NCBI GenBank assembly: GCA_027355725.1
Contig: DAIEHI010000092.1
Span: 1 to 62,770, forward strand
Origin: Acidimicrobiaceae bacterium
GTDB taxonomy: Bacteria; Actinomycetota; Acidimicrobiia; Acidimicrobiales; RAAP-2
Length of the DNA stretch: 62,770 nucleotides
Direction: 5' to 3'
The stretch's first letter is position 1. Every line of letters begins with the position of its first letter. Position numbers and translations under genes: made by a program. This document shows, in pieces, positions 17,476 to 26,174 of this stretch. The notes beneath the pieces were generated by a model. That model saw only the letters and a program-made list of their open reading frames with translations. It was not told the origin of the DNA and did not search any database.

Positions 17476-19317
17476 ATGGCAAACCGCGACGAACAGAGCG
17501 GACCCGCGTACGAAGACGAATTTGACTCACGGCTGTACGGCGAAGGATTCCCCGCCGGACTGCCCGTCTTTGAGACCGAGGTCGAGCCACACCTTCGTAA
17601 TCGAAAAAAGGTCAACAGTCCCTCACAGTTGTTGCTGCTTCAGGAATTGGTGAACTTCAAGGCGAGTCACGGGCGTTGGCGCATCGCTCGAGACATCATT
17701 GGCTTGGTGCGACGCGGGCACGGTGACGAGCGCAACGAGTCATACGCCGACAAGCTGCGTCACGAGACGCGAAAAGGCAAGTCGGAGTCCTCCAACTACG
17801 GACTCGCGACCATCGCCGGACGCCAGGTCGTGATGTACTCGATGAACTGGGATTTCTTCGCTGGGTCTCTCGGCGTCGTGTCGGGCGAGACCTTCCAGGC
17901 CGCGGCAGACCTCGCGATCAGTAAGAAGCTTCCATTCATCAGCGTCTACGTGTCAAGCGGCGTGCGTCAGCATGAGAACTTCGCTGGCCTCACCCAGATG
18001 ACGCGAATGGTCGAGGCCCTTCGCGACTTCAAGGAGAAGGTCGCCCAACCTCAGATTGCGGTCTTGCTCGGCAACGTATGGGGAGGCGTGTCGGCGAGTG
18101 CCGTGCCGAACGCGGACCTGATCCTCGCCACTTCTGGCACCAACTTCGGCTTCGCTGGCCCCAAGGTGATCGAGGCTTACGAGGGGATCATCGTCCCCCA
18201 GGATTCCCAGAGCGCCGAGGCGAACCTGCTCGATCGCAACATCGATGTGGTCTTGCCGGACGTGAATGGTTTGGTGGACTACATCGGAGAGATCCTTACC
18301 TCGACGACCCTGCCCGACAAGCACCACGAGATCACGCGAGAGACACAGCCACTCATCCGTAATGTCACATCGGTCGAGCAGCGGCGCTTCTTTGAGTTCG
18401 GAACGGTCGGCATCCACGGCCCGGGATTCGAGGTGGATCACCATCACGAGACCCTCTCGCCGGCTCCGCCACGCGTGGCGTCGGTCCAGGACAGTTCAGA
18501 CGCACTGGTCGAGCAGTACCAGGACTTGATGAGTGACGCCAACCGCGTCGACCTCGAGTTCATTGCCCGATTCGCCTTCACCGAAACGACCGCCGTCTAC
18601 AACTATGTCCAAGAAGGGGATTTCAAGCGCTACCCGGCAATCGTTGGAGCATTCGCCAAGATTGGTGCGCAGCCTTTCGTGATCGTGGGCACCCAGCCCT
18701 CCTACAAGCGCCTCGGCGACACCATTGTCAAGCGTCCATCGAACCCGGCGCCCGAGGATTTCGCCTTCATGGAACGGATGCTCGAGATGGGTGAACGACT
18801 GCGATTGCCCGCACTCTTCGTGACCGACACCCTGGGCGCCAAACCGACGTTGGAGAGCGAGCGACGAGGTCAGTCGCGCGCCATCGCGCGCTCGATCCTG
18901 AAGGGCATTGACTACTCAGAACCAGTGATCACGCTCGTCGCGGGAGCACTCGGTAGTGGTGGTGGACTCGCCACGACGCCAATGGCCGACCACGTGATGA
19001 TGCTCGAGAAGGCCATGGCCTACGTCGCAGAACCACGCTCGGCGGCTTCAATCCTTTATAAGACACCCGCCCCCACGCACGATCAGGTGCGTATGACGCT
19101 CGCGACGATGCGCTCGACGGCGGCGGACCAGTTGAGCCTCGGTCTCATCGATGAAGTCGTGAGCGAGGACGCCAACCCCTTTGTGACCGTCGCCAACGTC
19201 CACCGCTCGATCCTCAAGTCCTACGCGGAACTAAAGGAACTTTCAGAACGCAAACTGCGGAGTCGTCGCCACGATCGAATCCGCAACCTTCGAGCGTTCG
19301 AGATCATCCAGGAGTGA
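17476..19317 (+). CDS. Acyl-CoA carboxylase carboxyltransferase, fused AccD/AccA-like
   Basis: A 613-residue carboxyltransferase. The N-terminal half (about 50-300) looks like the AccD-type crotonase domain (IAGRQVVMYSMNWDFFAGSLGVVSGE; PFISVYVSSGVRQHENF), and the C-terminal half (about 340-600) like AccA (LPALFVTDTLGAKPT; LVAGALGSGGGLATTPMADHV). The AccD zinc ribbon is missing: no Cys cluster is seen near the N-terminus. It should transfer the carboxyl group from biotin to acetyl-CoA or another acyl-CoA. No biotin carboxylase or carrier gene is adjacent. AATAAT at 17462-17467 lies eight bases before the ATG and no SD is well placed, so translation may be leaderless. Confidence 0.8.
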   Translation: MANRDEQSGPAYEDEFDSRLYGEGFPAGLPVFETEVEPHLRNRKKVNSPSQLLLLQELVNFKASHGRWRIARDIIGLVRRGHGDERNESYADKLRHETRKGKSESSNYGLATIAGRQVVMYSMNWDFFAGSLGVVSGETFQAAADLAISKKLPFISVYVSSGVRQHENFAGLTQMTRMVEALRDFKEKVAQPQIAVLLGNVWGGVSASAVPNADLILATSGTNFGFAGPKVIEAYEGIIVPQDSQSAEANLLDRNIDVVLPDVNGLVDYIGEILTSTTLPDKHHEITRETQPLIRNVTSVEQRRFFEFGTVGIHGPGFEVDHHHETLSPAPPRVASVQDSSDALVEQYQDLMSDANRVDLEFIARFAFTETTAVYNYVQEGDFKRYPAIVGAFAKIGAQPFVIVGTQPSYKRLGDTIVKRPSNPAPEDFAFMERMLEMGERLRLPALFVTDTLGAKPTLESERRGQSRAIARSILKGIDYSEPVITLVAGALGSGGGLATTPMADHVMMLEKAMAYVAEPRSAASILYKTPAPTHDQVRMTLATMRSTAADQLSLGLIDEVVSEDANPFVTVANVHRSILKSYAELKELSERKLRSRRHDRIRNLRAFEIIQE

Positions 19318-19331
19318 TCGTCACCGTCGCT

Positions 19332-20645
19332 TTACGCCTCGACGGGTGCGACGCTTCCGTCTTCTTGCGCACTTAGACGCCGACGAAGGTTGAGCATGAT
19401 GAGACCCCCGACGAGCGAGGTCACCCCGGTGCTGAGCGGCCACCAGTTGCTGACGTTGTTGTCGAAGTACAGCGCCGTGATCGCGGGGGCCAGGCTTCCG
19501 GCGAGCCCCCATGCGAGTCCCTGGGTGGCGTTGTAACGACCGCGCAGATGTTCTGGGGCGATCTCATTGACGAGCGCGGGCCCCACGGGTGACATCATGG
19601 TCTCGCCAAGGGCGAACACGACCATGCCTGCGCACAGCGATGCGACCGCAAAGAACGCCGGAAGTGCGAGGGCAGTCTCAAGAATGACCCAAAAGACGCA
19701 CCACAGTGCCGAACTCACCGCCATGAGGCGCGTTCGACTTCGGCCCTCGATCTTGTTGAGAACCCAGAGTTGGGCGAGCACGATGGTCGTGGTGTTGAAG
19801 AAGAAGATGACACCGATCACGTGCACCGAGAGCTTCAGGTTGTCGACCACGAAGAGGCTGAAGCCAGCCTCTTGGGAGCCGTAGCCTCCGATCATCAAGA
19901 CGAGTGATCCAAGGACGTACTGCATCAAGCGGCGGTCACGAAAAACCTCACGCCAACCCTCAGCACTCTTGATCGGGTCATCGTGGTGAACTTTGTGCGC
20001 GGAGCCATATTTATACAGCGTGACGAGCAATCCCGCGGCCACGATATCGATGCTCGCGTTAAAGAGGTACAGCACCGTGAAGGACTCGGGATGGTGCAGA
20101 TCCACAATCGATGCGGCGACCAGTCCACCAAAGCCAACGCCGAGATTCACGAGCATGAAGTCGAACCCGAAGGCTCGTTGACGAAATTCTTCACTCACCA
20201 GTCGACTGAGCATGGTGCTGCTCGCGCCCCACGTCGCTCCGCTGAAGAGCGCGAGCAGTATCGCGGCTACCACTAATTGGGTCTTCGAGTGAGCGAGCCC
20301 CCAGATTCCGAGTGCACCGGCCGTGCAGAGGTAGGAAGTGACCGCGATACGAAGCGGACCAAACCGGTCGGTCAGTGATCCCCAGAACGCGCTCGATGCG
20401 AGACCAGCGAGCGCCGAGCCCCCGAGCAGCAGGGTCGCGAAATTGGTCGAGAAACCACGAACGTTGTGAACGTAGACAACGTAGAGCGACAAGGTGAGCC
20501 CCAAGCCGAAGCGCGCGAGGAAGGTGGTTATGTAGTAACGCCGCAGTGGCGCATTGATCGCCTTGCGAAATTCTGCTGGAAGCAGGGATTGCATTGGATA
20601 CACCAGATCATCAGGCCACATGGGCACGCTTGTGCGTTCAATCAC
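19332..20645 (-). CDS. Major facilitator superfamily transporter
   Basis: A 437-residue membrane protein with about twelve hydrophobic segments and the MFS loop motif GSLTDRFGPLRIAV between segments 2 and 3 (near residue 90). The second half has a related EAGFSLFVVDNL region and GRSRTRL. The substrate is unknown; general resemblance is to drug or metabolite exporters. The start may be GTG 20645, ATG 20621 or ATG 20594, since the first transmembrane segment begins around residue 37. It is divergent from the desaturase, with inverted repeats between them that may control both. Confidence 0.82.
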   Translation of the reverse strand: MIERTSVPMWPDDLVYPMQSLLPAEFRKAINAPLRRYYITTFLARFGLGLTLSLYVVYVHNVRGFSTNFATLLLGGSALAGLASSAFWGSLTDRFGPLRIAVTSYLCTAGALGIWGLAHSKTQLVVAAILLALFSGATWGASSTMLSRLVSEEFRQRAFGFDFMLVNLGVGFGGLVAASIVDLHHPESFTVLYLFNASIDIVAAGLLVTLYKYGSAHKVHHDDPIKSAEGWREVFRDRRLMQYVLGSLVLMIGGYGSQEAGFSLFVVDNLKLSVHVIGVIFFFNTTTIVLAQLWVLNKIEGRSRTRLMAVSSALWCVFWVILETALALPAFFAVASLCAGMVVFALGETMMSPVGPALVNEIAPEHLRGRYNATQGLAWGLAGSLAPAITALYFDNNVSNWWPLSTGVTSLVGGLIMLNLRRRLSAQEDGSVAPVEA

Positions 20646-20670
20646 AAGTTGAACAAACGCGTACGTTCAA
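20636..20670. promoter_or_regulatory. Three GTTCAA/TTGAAC repeats between transporter and desaturase
   Basis: GTTCAA (20636-20641), TTGAAC (20649-20654) and GTTCAA (20665-20670) alternate in orientation, giving inverted pairs with 7- and 10-base spacers. The first overlaps the start of the transporter gene, and the others lie about 55-75 bases upstream of the desaturase. This is the arrangement expected for a dimeric repressor acting on both promoters. No regulator gene is adjacent. Confidence 0.4.
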
Positions 20671-20724
20671 TCGGCATTAACCTTTTGATTGCTGCGTCGC
20701 AGCAGTTTACTTGAAAGAGTTGAG

Positions 20725-21648
20725 TTGGCGATTAAGCGATTACCGAATAGCCGGATAGATCTTCTCACCGAGATCGCGCCTGACGTCGAGCGACTCTACA
20801 ACCGTCATCTCGAAGCGCCACGGTTGTGGTTCCCTCACGAGCAGATCGATTGGGGCCAGGGGGAGAGTTACAGCACTCGACCGTGGTCCGAGTCGGACTA
20901 CCCATTGGCGCCGGGCGTGCGCAGTTCGATCTATGTGAACCTCCTGACCGAGGACAACCTGCCGTACTACACGCATTCGCTTCTCGCCCACGCGCCCAAG
21001 GGACACCCCATCCGCGACTGGAACCACCAGTGGACCATGGAGGAGAACCGTCACTCGATGGTCATGCGTGACTGGGTGCACATCAGCCGGTGCATTGATC
21101 CAACGCTGCTCGAAGAGGGTCGGCGAGTCCAGATGGGCAAGGGCGAAGTCCCCGAGCCAGAATCGATCGCTGAACTGATCAGTTACGTCTCGTTCCAGGA
21201 GCGTGCTACCCAGATTGCACACCGAAACACGGGTGCGCACCTACCGAAGGACGACAAAATCGGTCGCAACGTCCTCGCGCTCGTTGCGGGCGATGAGACC
21301 AAGCATTACTTGTTCTACCGTGATCTGGCATTGGCCGCCTTCGACATCGACCCATCGACCATGATGATCGCGGTCGCGAAGCAGGTCAGCGCCTTCGCTA
21401 TGCCGGGTACGGGGATTCCTTCCTTCACCCGCCACGCGGTACGAATCGCGAAGGAAGGCATCTACGGGCTTGGTCAGTACTTGAAAGACGTCCTTGACCC
21501 GGTGCTCGGACTGTGGGACGTCAATCACCTCGCGGGTCTTTCAGACGAGGCCGAGCGCGCACGTATCGACCTCGAAGCAGTGGTGGCCAAGATCTCTGAG
21601 ACCGTTGAACGCATGTCACAAAAGGCGGCCTCGCACGCGATTGCGTAG
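20725..21648 (+). CDS. Soluble acyl-ACP desaturase (ferritin-like diiron)
   Basis: Introduces a double bond into a fatty acyl chain on acyl carrier protein, using O2 and a diiron site. The paired iron motifs are visible as EENRH near residue 105 and DETKH near 190, with further helices supplying single Glu ligands. About 307 residues matches actinobacterial DesA-type proteins. There are no membrane segments, so it is cytoplasmic. TTG 20725 (MAIKRLPN) has GAAAGAG about five bases upstream; TTG 20689 would add 12 residues without an SD. Its product would modulate membrane fluidity. Nearby lipid genes (carboxyltransferase, acyl-CoA synthetase) are not in the same operon. Confidence 0.9.
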   Translation: MAIKRLPNSRIDLLTEIAPDVERLYNRHLEAPRLWFPHEQIDWGQGESYSTRPWSESDYPLAPGVRSSIYVNLLTEDNLPYYTHSLLAHAPKGHPIRDWNHQWTMEENRHSMVMRDWVHISRCIDPTLLEEGRRVQMGKGEVPEPESIAELISYVSFQERATQIAHRNTGAHLPKDDKIGRNVLALVAGDETKHYLFYRDLALAAFDIDPSTMMIAVAKQVSAFAMPGTGIPSFTRHAVRIAKEGIYGLGQYLKDVLDPVLGLWDVNHLAGLSDEAERARIDLEAVVAKISETVERMSQKAASHAIA

Positions 21649-21675
21649 CGTCACGAACCCCGTGGCGCTCCGGTC

Positions 21676-21975
21676 CTATTCCTTGGAGTTCGCGACTTTG
21701 CGGATGTAGTCCTCGAACGCTTTCTGCTGCAGTTCGAGTTGGCGGATATCGCGTTCGTGCATTGCACCGCCTCGGGTGATGAGGTAGATCAGTCCACCCA
21801 CGAGCGGCAGGACCAAGATGAAGAGGACCCAGAACGCCTTCATCGGACCACCGAGGTCGTGACTTCGAAAGATGTCAACGATGATGTGAAACACCAGGAT
21901 CATCCAAAAGATGAACATGGCGAAGTAGAGCGTTGAGATGAATATGTCAAAGAGCGGGTAACCAGCGGCGAACAT
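21676..21975 (-). CDS. Small membrane protein, PLDc_N (cardiolipin synthase N-terminal)-like
   Basis: A 99-residue protein with two hydrophobic segments (about 8-34 and 46-66), the second followed by YLITRGGAM and a charged helical tail rich in Gln/Glu. The spacing and the DLGGPMKAFWVLFILVLPLVGGL pattern resemble the PLDc_N two-helix domain, though no phospholipase domain follows. Likely a membrane-anchored small protein with a coiled tail of unknown role. GTG/ATG choice is not critical: ATG 21975 is preceded by GGATCACC. Convergent with the desaturase gene. Confidence 0.7.
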   Translation of the reverse strand: MFAAGYPLFDIFISTLYFAMFIFWMILVFHIIVDIFRSHDLGGPMKAFWVLFILVLPLVGGLIYLITRGGAMHERDIRQLELQQKAFEDYIRKVANSKE

Positions 21976-22030
21976 CGGGTGATCCTTTCAACGGGTGTCT
22001 CTACTGATCGTGCCACACTTTTGACGGCAA

Positions 22031-22300
22031 CTACGAAGTGGCGAGCAACTCCTTGAGGCGAGTGCGCAGCCACTGTTCGTCGCCGTCGATCTCAACGGTC
22101 TTGGTGCGAGAATGAGGGCCCCGCACAAGACGAACGGCACTTGGCTTGGCGAGAAATGCCTGAGCGAGCACCTCAAGGACTTCGCGTGTCGCACCCCCAT
22201 CGACCGCTCGAGCGCGCACGTGAACAATCAGTGCCCCGTCATAGCTACCTTGTGCGCTTTGTCGCCGGCTCCCCGGATGAACGTGGACAGTTAATTGCAT
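22031..22300 (-). CDS. DUF167 (YggU-type) protein
   Basis: An 89-residue protein with the family pattern VHVHPGSRR at the N-terminus, then ALIVHVRARAVDGGATREVLEVLA and VRLVRGPHSRTKTVEI. Members are small alpha/beta proteins of unknown function found widely in bacteria. ATG 22300 (MQLTVHVHPG) is chosen because AGGAGC sits about six bases upstream; a longer frame adds 14 residues with no support. It precedes the divergent acyl-CoA synthetase gene by about 107 bases. Confidence 0.8.
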   Translation of the reverse strand: MQLTVHVHPGSRRQSAQGSYDGALIVHVRARAVDGGATREVLEVLAQAFLAKPSAVRLVRGPHSRTKTVEIDGDEQWLRTRLKELLATS

Positions 22301-22407
22301 GACGAGCTCCTGGCGCGGCAGATTCCGTTGCCACCATTGCACAGTTCACCAGTGACACGCGCATCGGGTCAATCTGAATAGGATTTGGAAACGTATAGGG
22401 GGGACTT

Positions 22408-24084
22408 GTGGCATTGAGTGTGGAAGAAGCGATTGCGGCGGTAGCGGCACCGGGCCAACCATTCGAAGTCATTGAGGTCGAGCGTGACGGTGTCACCAAG
22501 CGGATCTTCAAGAACTCGCCGGCGAACTTGAGAGGTTTCTTCGACAGCGGACGGGGCCTCGACGCTCCCTTCTTGGTCTATGAGGATGAGGAGTGGACCT
22601 TCGCGCAAGTCATGGACCAGGTTGACGCGTTGGCCTACGCGCTCGTGCACCACTACGGGGTGAAGAAGGGTGATCGAGTCGGCATCGCGATGCGAAATCT
22701 CCCAGAGTGGGTGATCTCGTTTGCCGCCATCACGTCGATCGGGGCGGTGTCGGTGTCGCTCAACGCGTGGTGGACCGAGGACGAACTTGATTACGCCATC
22801 AACGACTCCGGACTGAGCGTGCTCATTGGCGACTCGGAACGAGTAGCGCGCTCGAGCGACGCGTGTAAGCGCGCAGGCGTGCCGGTGCTCGGAGTTCGTC
22901 TGGATGAGCTGCTGCCCTTGGCGCCGGGCGTTGAGTACTGGCATGAAGTCGTCGTGTCAGGTGCACAGATGCCCCACGTGGAGGTCGGTCCTGATGACGA
23001 CGCCACGATTCTTTACACATCGGGCACGACCGGGTTCCCCAAGGGCGCGGTCTCTACACACGGCGCGGTGTGTCAGGCCATCATGGCCTTCTCGTCGGGC
23101 GCGGCGATACAGGCCGCGCGGCGAGATGGCGACGAGAGCGGTAGCGGTCAGACCCCGTGCTTCATCCTGGTCGTACCGCTATTTCACGTGACCGGCTGTA
23201 TTCCAGTGATGATGTCGTGCTTCTCGTGGCACTTCAAACTGGTGATGATGTACCGCTGGGAGCCCGAGAGGGCTTTGCAACTCATTGAACGCCACCAGGT
23301 GACGAGCTTCGTGGGCGTTCCCACCCAGTCCTGGGACATGCTGGAGAACCCGAATTTCTCGAAGTACGACACGTCGTCACTGACGGCGGTGGGTGGGGGT
23401 GGGGCTCCCGCGCCGCCGAAACTCGTCGCGCGCGTTGATGGATCGTTCAAGCAGGGTCGACCCACGCTCGGTTACGGCATGACCGAGACCAACGCCTACG
23501 GTCCAGGAAACTACGGCGACGACTACCTCACCCATCCTTCGTCCACCGGACGCACGCCCACCATTGTCATGGACGTCGAGATACGTGATGATCGGCTCAA
23601 TCCTCTCGCGACGTGCGAGAGTGGTGAAATATGGCTGAAGTCACCGACGCTCATCCGGGGCTACTGGAACAAGCCTGAAGCCACCGCTGCGACGATCGTA
23701 GACGGGTGGATTCGAACGGGTGACCTTGGCTACATCGACGAAGAGGGCTTCTTGTACATAGAGGACCGGCTGAAGGACATGATCCTGCGCGCTGGTGAGA
23801 ACGTGTACTCAGCCGAGGTGGAGGCTGCCATCTATGAACACCCTGCGGTCTATGAGGCTGCGGTGCTCGGCCTGCCACACGAACGACTCGGCGAGGAGGT
23901 CGCCAGTGTTGTCATGGTGAAGGCGAACATGACCCTCACCGACGCCGAACTGCACGACCACCTGCATTCGCGACTCGCGAGTTTCAAGATTCCCACGCGC
24001 ATGGCCTTCACGAGCGAAGTCCTGCCTCGAAATGCTGCGGGGAAGTTCTTGAAGCGCGAAATGCCCGAGCGCTATTTCTCCTGA
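22408..24084 (+). CDS. Acyl-CoA synthetase (AMP-binding)
   Basis: An adenylate-forming ligase that activates a fatty or other carboxylic acid with ATP and joins it to CoA. The P-loop ILYTSGTTGFPKGAVSTH (near residue 205), YGMTETNAYGP (near 355), GWIRTGDLGYIDEEGFLYIEDR (near 435) and the C-terminal NAAGKFLKREM with the catalytic Lys are all present. The 558 residues are full length. GTG 22408 follows a GGGGGGA stretch. Chain-length preference cannot be read from sequence. Its 3' end overlaps the convergent Nudix gene by 13 bases. Confidence 0.92.
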   Translation: MALSVEEAIAAVAAPGQPFEVIEVERDGVTKRIFKNSPANLRGFFDSGRGLDAPFLVYEDEEWTFAQVMDQVDALAYALVHHYGVKKGDRVGIAMRNLPEWVISFAAITSIGAVSVSLNAWWTEDELDYAINDSGLSVLIGDSERVARSSDACKRAGVPVLGVRLDELLPLAPGVEYWHEVVVSGAQMPHVEVGPDDDATILYTSGTTGFPKGAVSTHGAVCQAIMAFSSGAAIQAARRDGDESGSGQTPCFILVVPLFHVTGCIPVMMSCFSWHFKLVMMYRWEPERALQLIERHQVTSFVGVPTQSWDMLENPNFSKYDTSSLTAVGGGGAPAPPKLVARVDGSFKQGRPTLGYGMTETNAYGPGNYGDDYLTHPSSTGRTPTIVMDVEIRDDRLNPLATCESGEIWLKSPTLIRGYWNKPEATAATIVDGWIRTGDLGYIDEEGFLYIEDRLKDMILRAGENVYSAEVEAAIYEHPAVYEAAVLGLPHERLGEEVASVVMVKANMTLTDAELHDHLHSRLASFKIPTRMAFTSEVLPRNAAGKFLKREMPERYFS

Positions 24085-24491
24085 GCCGCCTCGATCGCCA
24101 AGCGGGCGTATTCTGCGACGTTGAGTGAGTCCAATTCGTCGAGCGCGAACCACGCCGCGTGGTCAGTGGTGCCGTGAATCTCGTGACGGAGCTCTCCACT
24201 GTGCATGCTGACCGTATAGAGGATGCGCACCGTGTGGATGCGATCACCATTGTCGCGCCGCCGGATATCACTGTTCACCGCGAGAAGGACGGGTTGGTGC
24301 ACCACGAGTCCTGTCTCCTCTTCGAACTCTCGGATCAGGGTCTCTTCGGGTGCCTCGCCAAAGTCAATGCCCCCACCGGGTAGCCACCACAGCGGCGGGT
24401 CGTGGTGTGGGTTGCTCGAGCGCACGAGTGCGACGCGTCCCTCGTGTACGAGGATCCCGTAGGAGCGGACGCTGGTGTGTTGCTTACTCAT
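24072..24491 (-). CDS. Nudix hydrolase
   Basis: A 139-residue single-domain Nudix protein. The Nudix box is complete: GGGIDFGEAPEETLIREFEEETGL near residue 40-63 has the GX5EX7REUXEEXGU pattern that binds the metal. It hydrolyses a nucleoside-diphosphate-linked substrate, which is not identifiable; oxidised nucleotides, NADH or ADP-ribose are typical. Preceding WWLPGGGIDFGE and the following LLAVNSDIRRRDNGD are loosely similar to MutT-like proteins. It appears to be a single-gene unit. Confidence 0.88.
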   Translation of the reverse strand: MSKQHTSVRSYGILVHEGRVALVRSSNPHHDPPLWWLPGGGIDFGEAPEETLIREFEEETGLVVHQPVLLAVNSDIRRRDNGDRIHTVRILYTVSMHSGELRHEIHGTTDHAAWFALDELDSLNVAEYARLAIEAAQEK

Positions 24492-24631
24492 GTCGTGGTG
24501 TACGTCCTGGTGGTTCGATAGGGAGATGGAGTACTGAACTGGCTCGAGTGGGCGAGTTCAGCCACCCTTCACACTGAAATAGTAGGCGACTGGCTTCGAG
24601 TGCACTTGGCGGTCATTACTTCGCCCGGTCT

Positions 24632-26110
24632 CTAGCGGGTCGTGGGGAAACCCAAGTCGATCTGGGAGTCCGATGGCTGGGGCCAGCGCGACGTGATTAC
24701 CTTGGCGCGCGTGTAGAAACTGAAGCCCTCGGGTCCATAGATGTGGGCGTGGCCGAACAGTGAGTTCTTCCATCCACCGAAAGAGTATGAAGAGACCGGC
24801 ACAGGGATCGGCACGTTGATGCCGATCATGCCGACGCTCACCTCTCTACTGAACAGTCGAGCAGCATTGCCGTCGCGAGTGAAGATGGCCGTGCCGTTGC
24901 CGTAGGGGTTGGCGTTGATCAGGGCGACGGCCTCGGCGTAGGTGCCCACGCGCGCGACGCCCAACACTGGGCCGAAGATCTCGTCGTCGTAGGACTTGGC
25001 ACCCGGATGCACGCCATCGAGCAGGCACGGTCCAACGAAGAAGCCGTCGTTGGTGGACAGTGACGTGCCGTCACGCACAACCGTGATGCCGTCGGCGCTA
25101 GCGCCTTGGACGTAACCAATGATCCGGTCGCGGTGCTCTTTCGTGATAACCGGTCCGAAGTCGCTTGAAGGGTCCGAACCCGGCCCCACCTTCAAGCGGT
25201 CAATGCGCTCGGTGATCTTTTCGATCAGTGGATCGGCGATGTCACCCACGGCTACAACGACGCTGATGGCCATGCACCGCTCACCCGCTGCTCCGTAGCC
25301 AGCGTTGACCGCCGCGTCGGCGGCGATATCGAGGTCAGCGTCAGGCAGGACGACCATGTGGTTCTTCGCGCCACCGAGTGCCTGTACGCGCTTTGAGTGC
25401 GCGATGCCAGTTTGATACACGTGACGCGCGACGGGTGTGGATCCGACGAAACTTATGGCGTCGATACCGTCGTGCTCAAGAAGCGCGTTGACGGTGCTCG
25501 CGTCGCCGTGAAGGACATTGAAGACACCATCGGGCAGTCCCGCTTCACTCAGCAGTTCAGCCAATCGCACTGCGGTCGATGGATCGCGCTCGGAGGGCTT
25601 GAGGATGACCACGTTCCCAGTGGCGAGCGCGTTGGCGCTCATCCAAAGTGGCACCATGGCTGGAAAGTTGAACGGTGTGATCGCCGCCACGACACCAACG
25701 GGTTCTCGCACTGAGTACACGTCAACACCGTCGGCGACTTGACTTGAGAATCCGCCCTTGAGGTGCTCGGTGAGACCGCACGCATACTCGACGTTCTCAA
25801 GGCCTCGTGCCAGTTCACCGTGAGCGTCGGCCAGGGTCTTGCCGTGTTCATTGGTGATCAATTGTGCGAGTTCGTCAGCGTGGGCAACGAGTAACTGGCG
25901 AAACGTGAAGAGAATGTTGGTGCGCGCGGAGAGCGTTGACACACTCCAGGTGCGAGCGGCCTGCTTCGCTTGAGCAATGACTTGGTCGATGAACGCAGTA
26001 TCGGGTACCGGAACTTGCGCGGTGACCTCGCCAGTGGCGGGGTTGTAGACGGGTGACACACCGGGGGCGTGTACGAACTGGCCACCAACGTAGTGGGGGA
26101 TGGACTGCAT
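24632..26110 (-). CDS. mmsA: CoA-acylating methylmalonate-semialdehyde dehydrogenase
   Basis: Converts methylmalonate semialdehyde (valine and thymine catabolism) or malonate semialdehyde to propionyl- or acetyl-CoA with NAD+ and CoA. An aldehyde dehydrogenase fold with ITPFNFPAMVPLWM (near residue 155), FVGSTPVARHVY, ALGGAKNHMVVLPDADLD and the catalytic Cys279 in GAAGERCMAIS, a sequence that distinguishes MmsA from other aldehyde dehydrogenases. ATG 26110 (MQSIPHYVGG) is preferred to the longer frame because GAAAGAGAG lies upstream. About 492 residues. Divergent from the thioesterase-like gene with a 64-base gap; no other valine-degradation genes are here. Confidence 0.92.
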   Translation of the reverse strand: MQSIPHYVGGQFVHAPGVSPVYNPATGEVTAQVPVPDTAFIDQVIAQAKQAARTWSVSTLSARTNILFTFRQLLVAHADELAQLITNEHGKTLADAHGELARGLENVEYACGLTEHLKGGFSSQVADGVDVYSVREPVGVVAAITPFNFPAMVPLWMSANALATGNVVILKPSERDPSTAVRLAELLSEAGLPDGVFNVLHGDASTVNALLEHDGIDAISFVGSTPVARHVYQTGIAHSKRVQALGGAKNHMVVLPDADLDIAADAAVNAGYGAAGERCMAISVVVAVGDIADPLIEKITERIDRLKVGPGSDPSSDFGPVITKEHRDRIIGYVQGASADGITVVRDGTSLSTNDGFFVGPCLLDGVHPGAKSYDDEIFGPVLGVARVGTYAEAVALINANPYGNGTAIFTRDGNAARLFSREVSVGMIGINVPIPVPVSSYSFGGWKNSLFGHAHIYGPEGFSFYTRAKVITSRWPQPSDSQIDLGFPTTR

Positions 26111-26174
26111 TTGGACTCTCTTTCGTCCCACCCAATCTACTGGGCAGCACCAGTCGGCCAGTTAGGGTTGCTGC

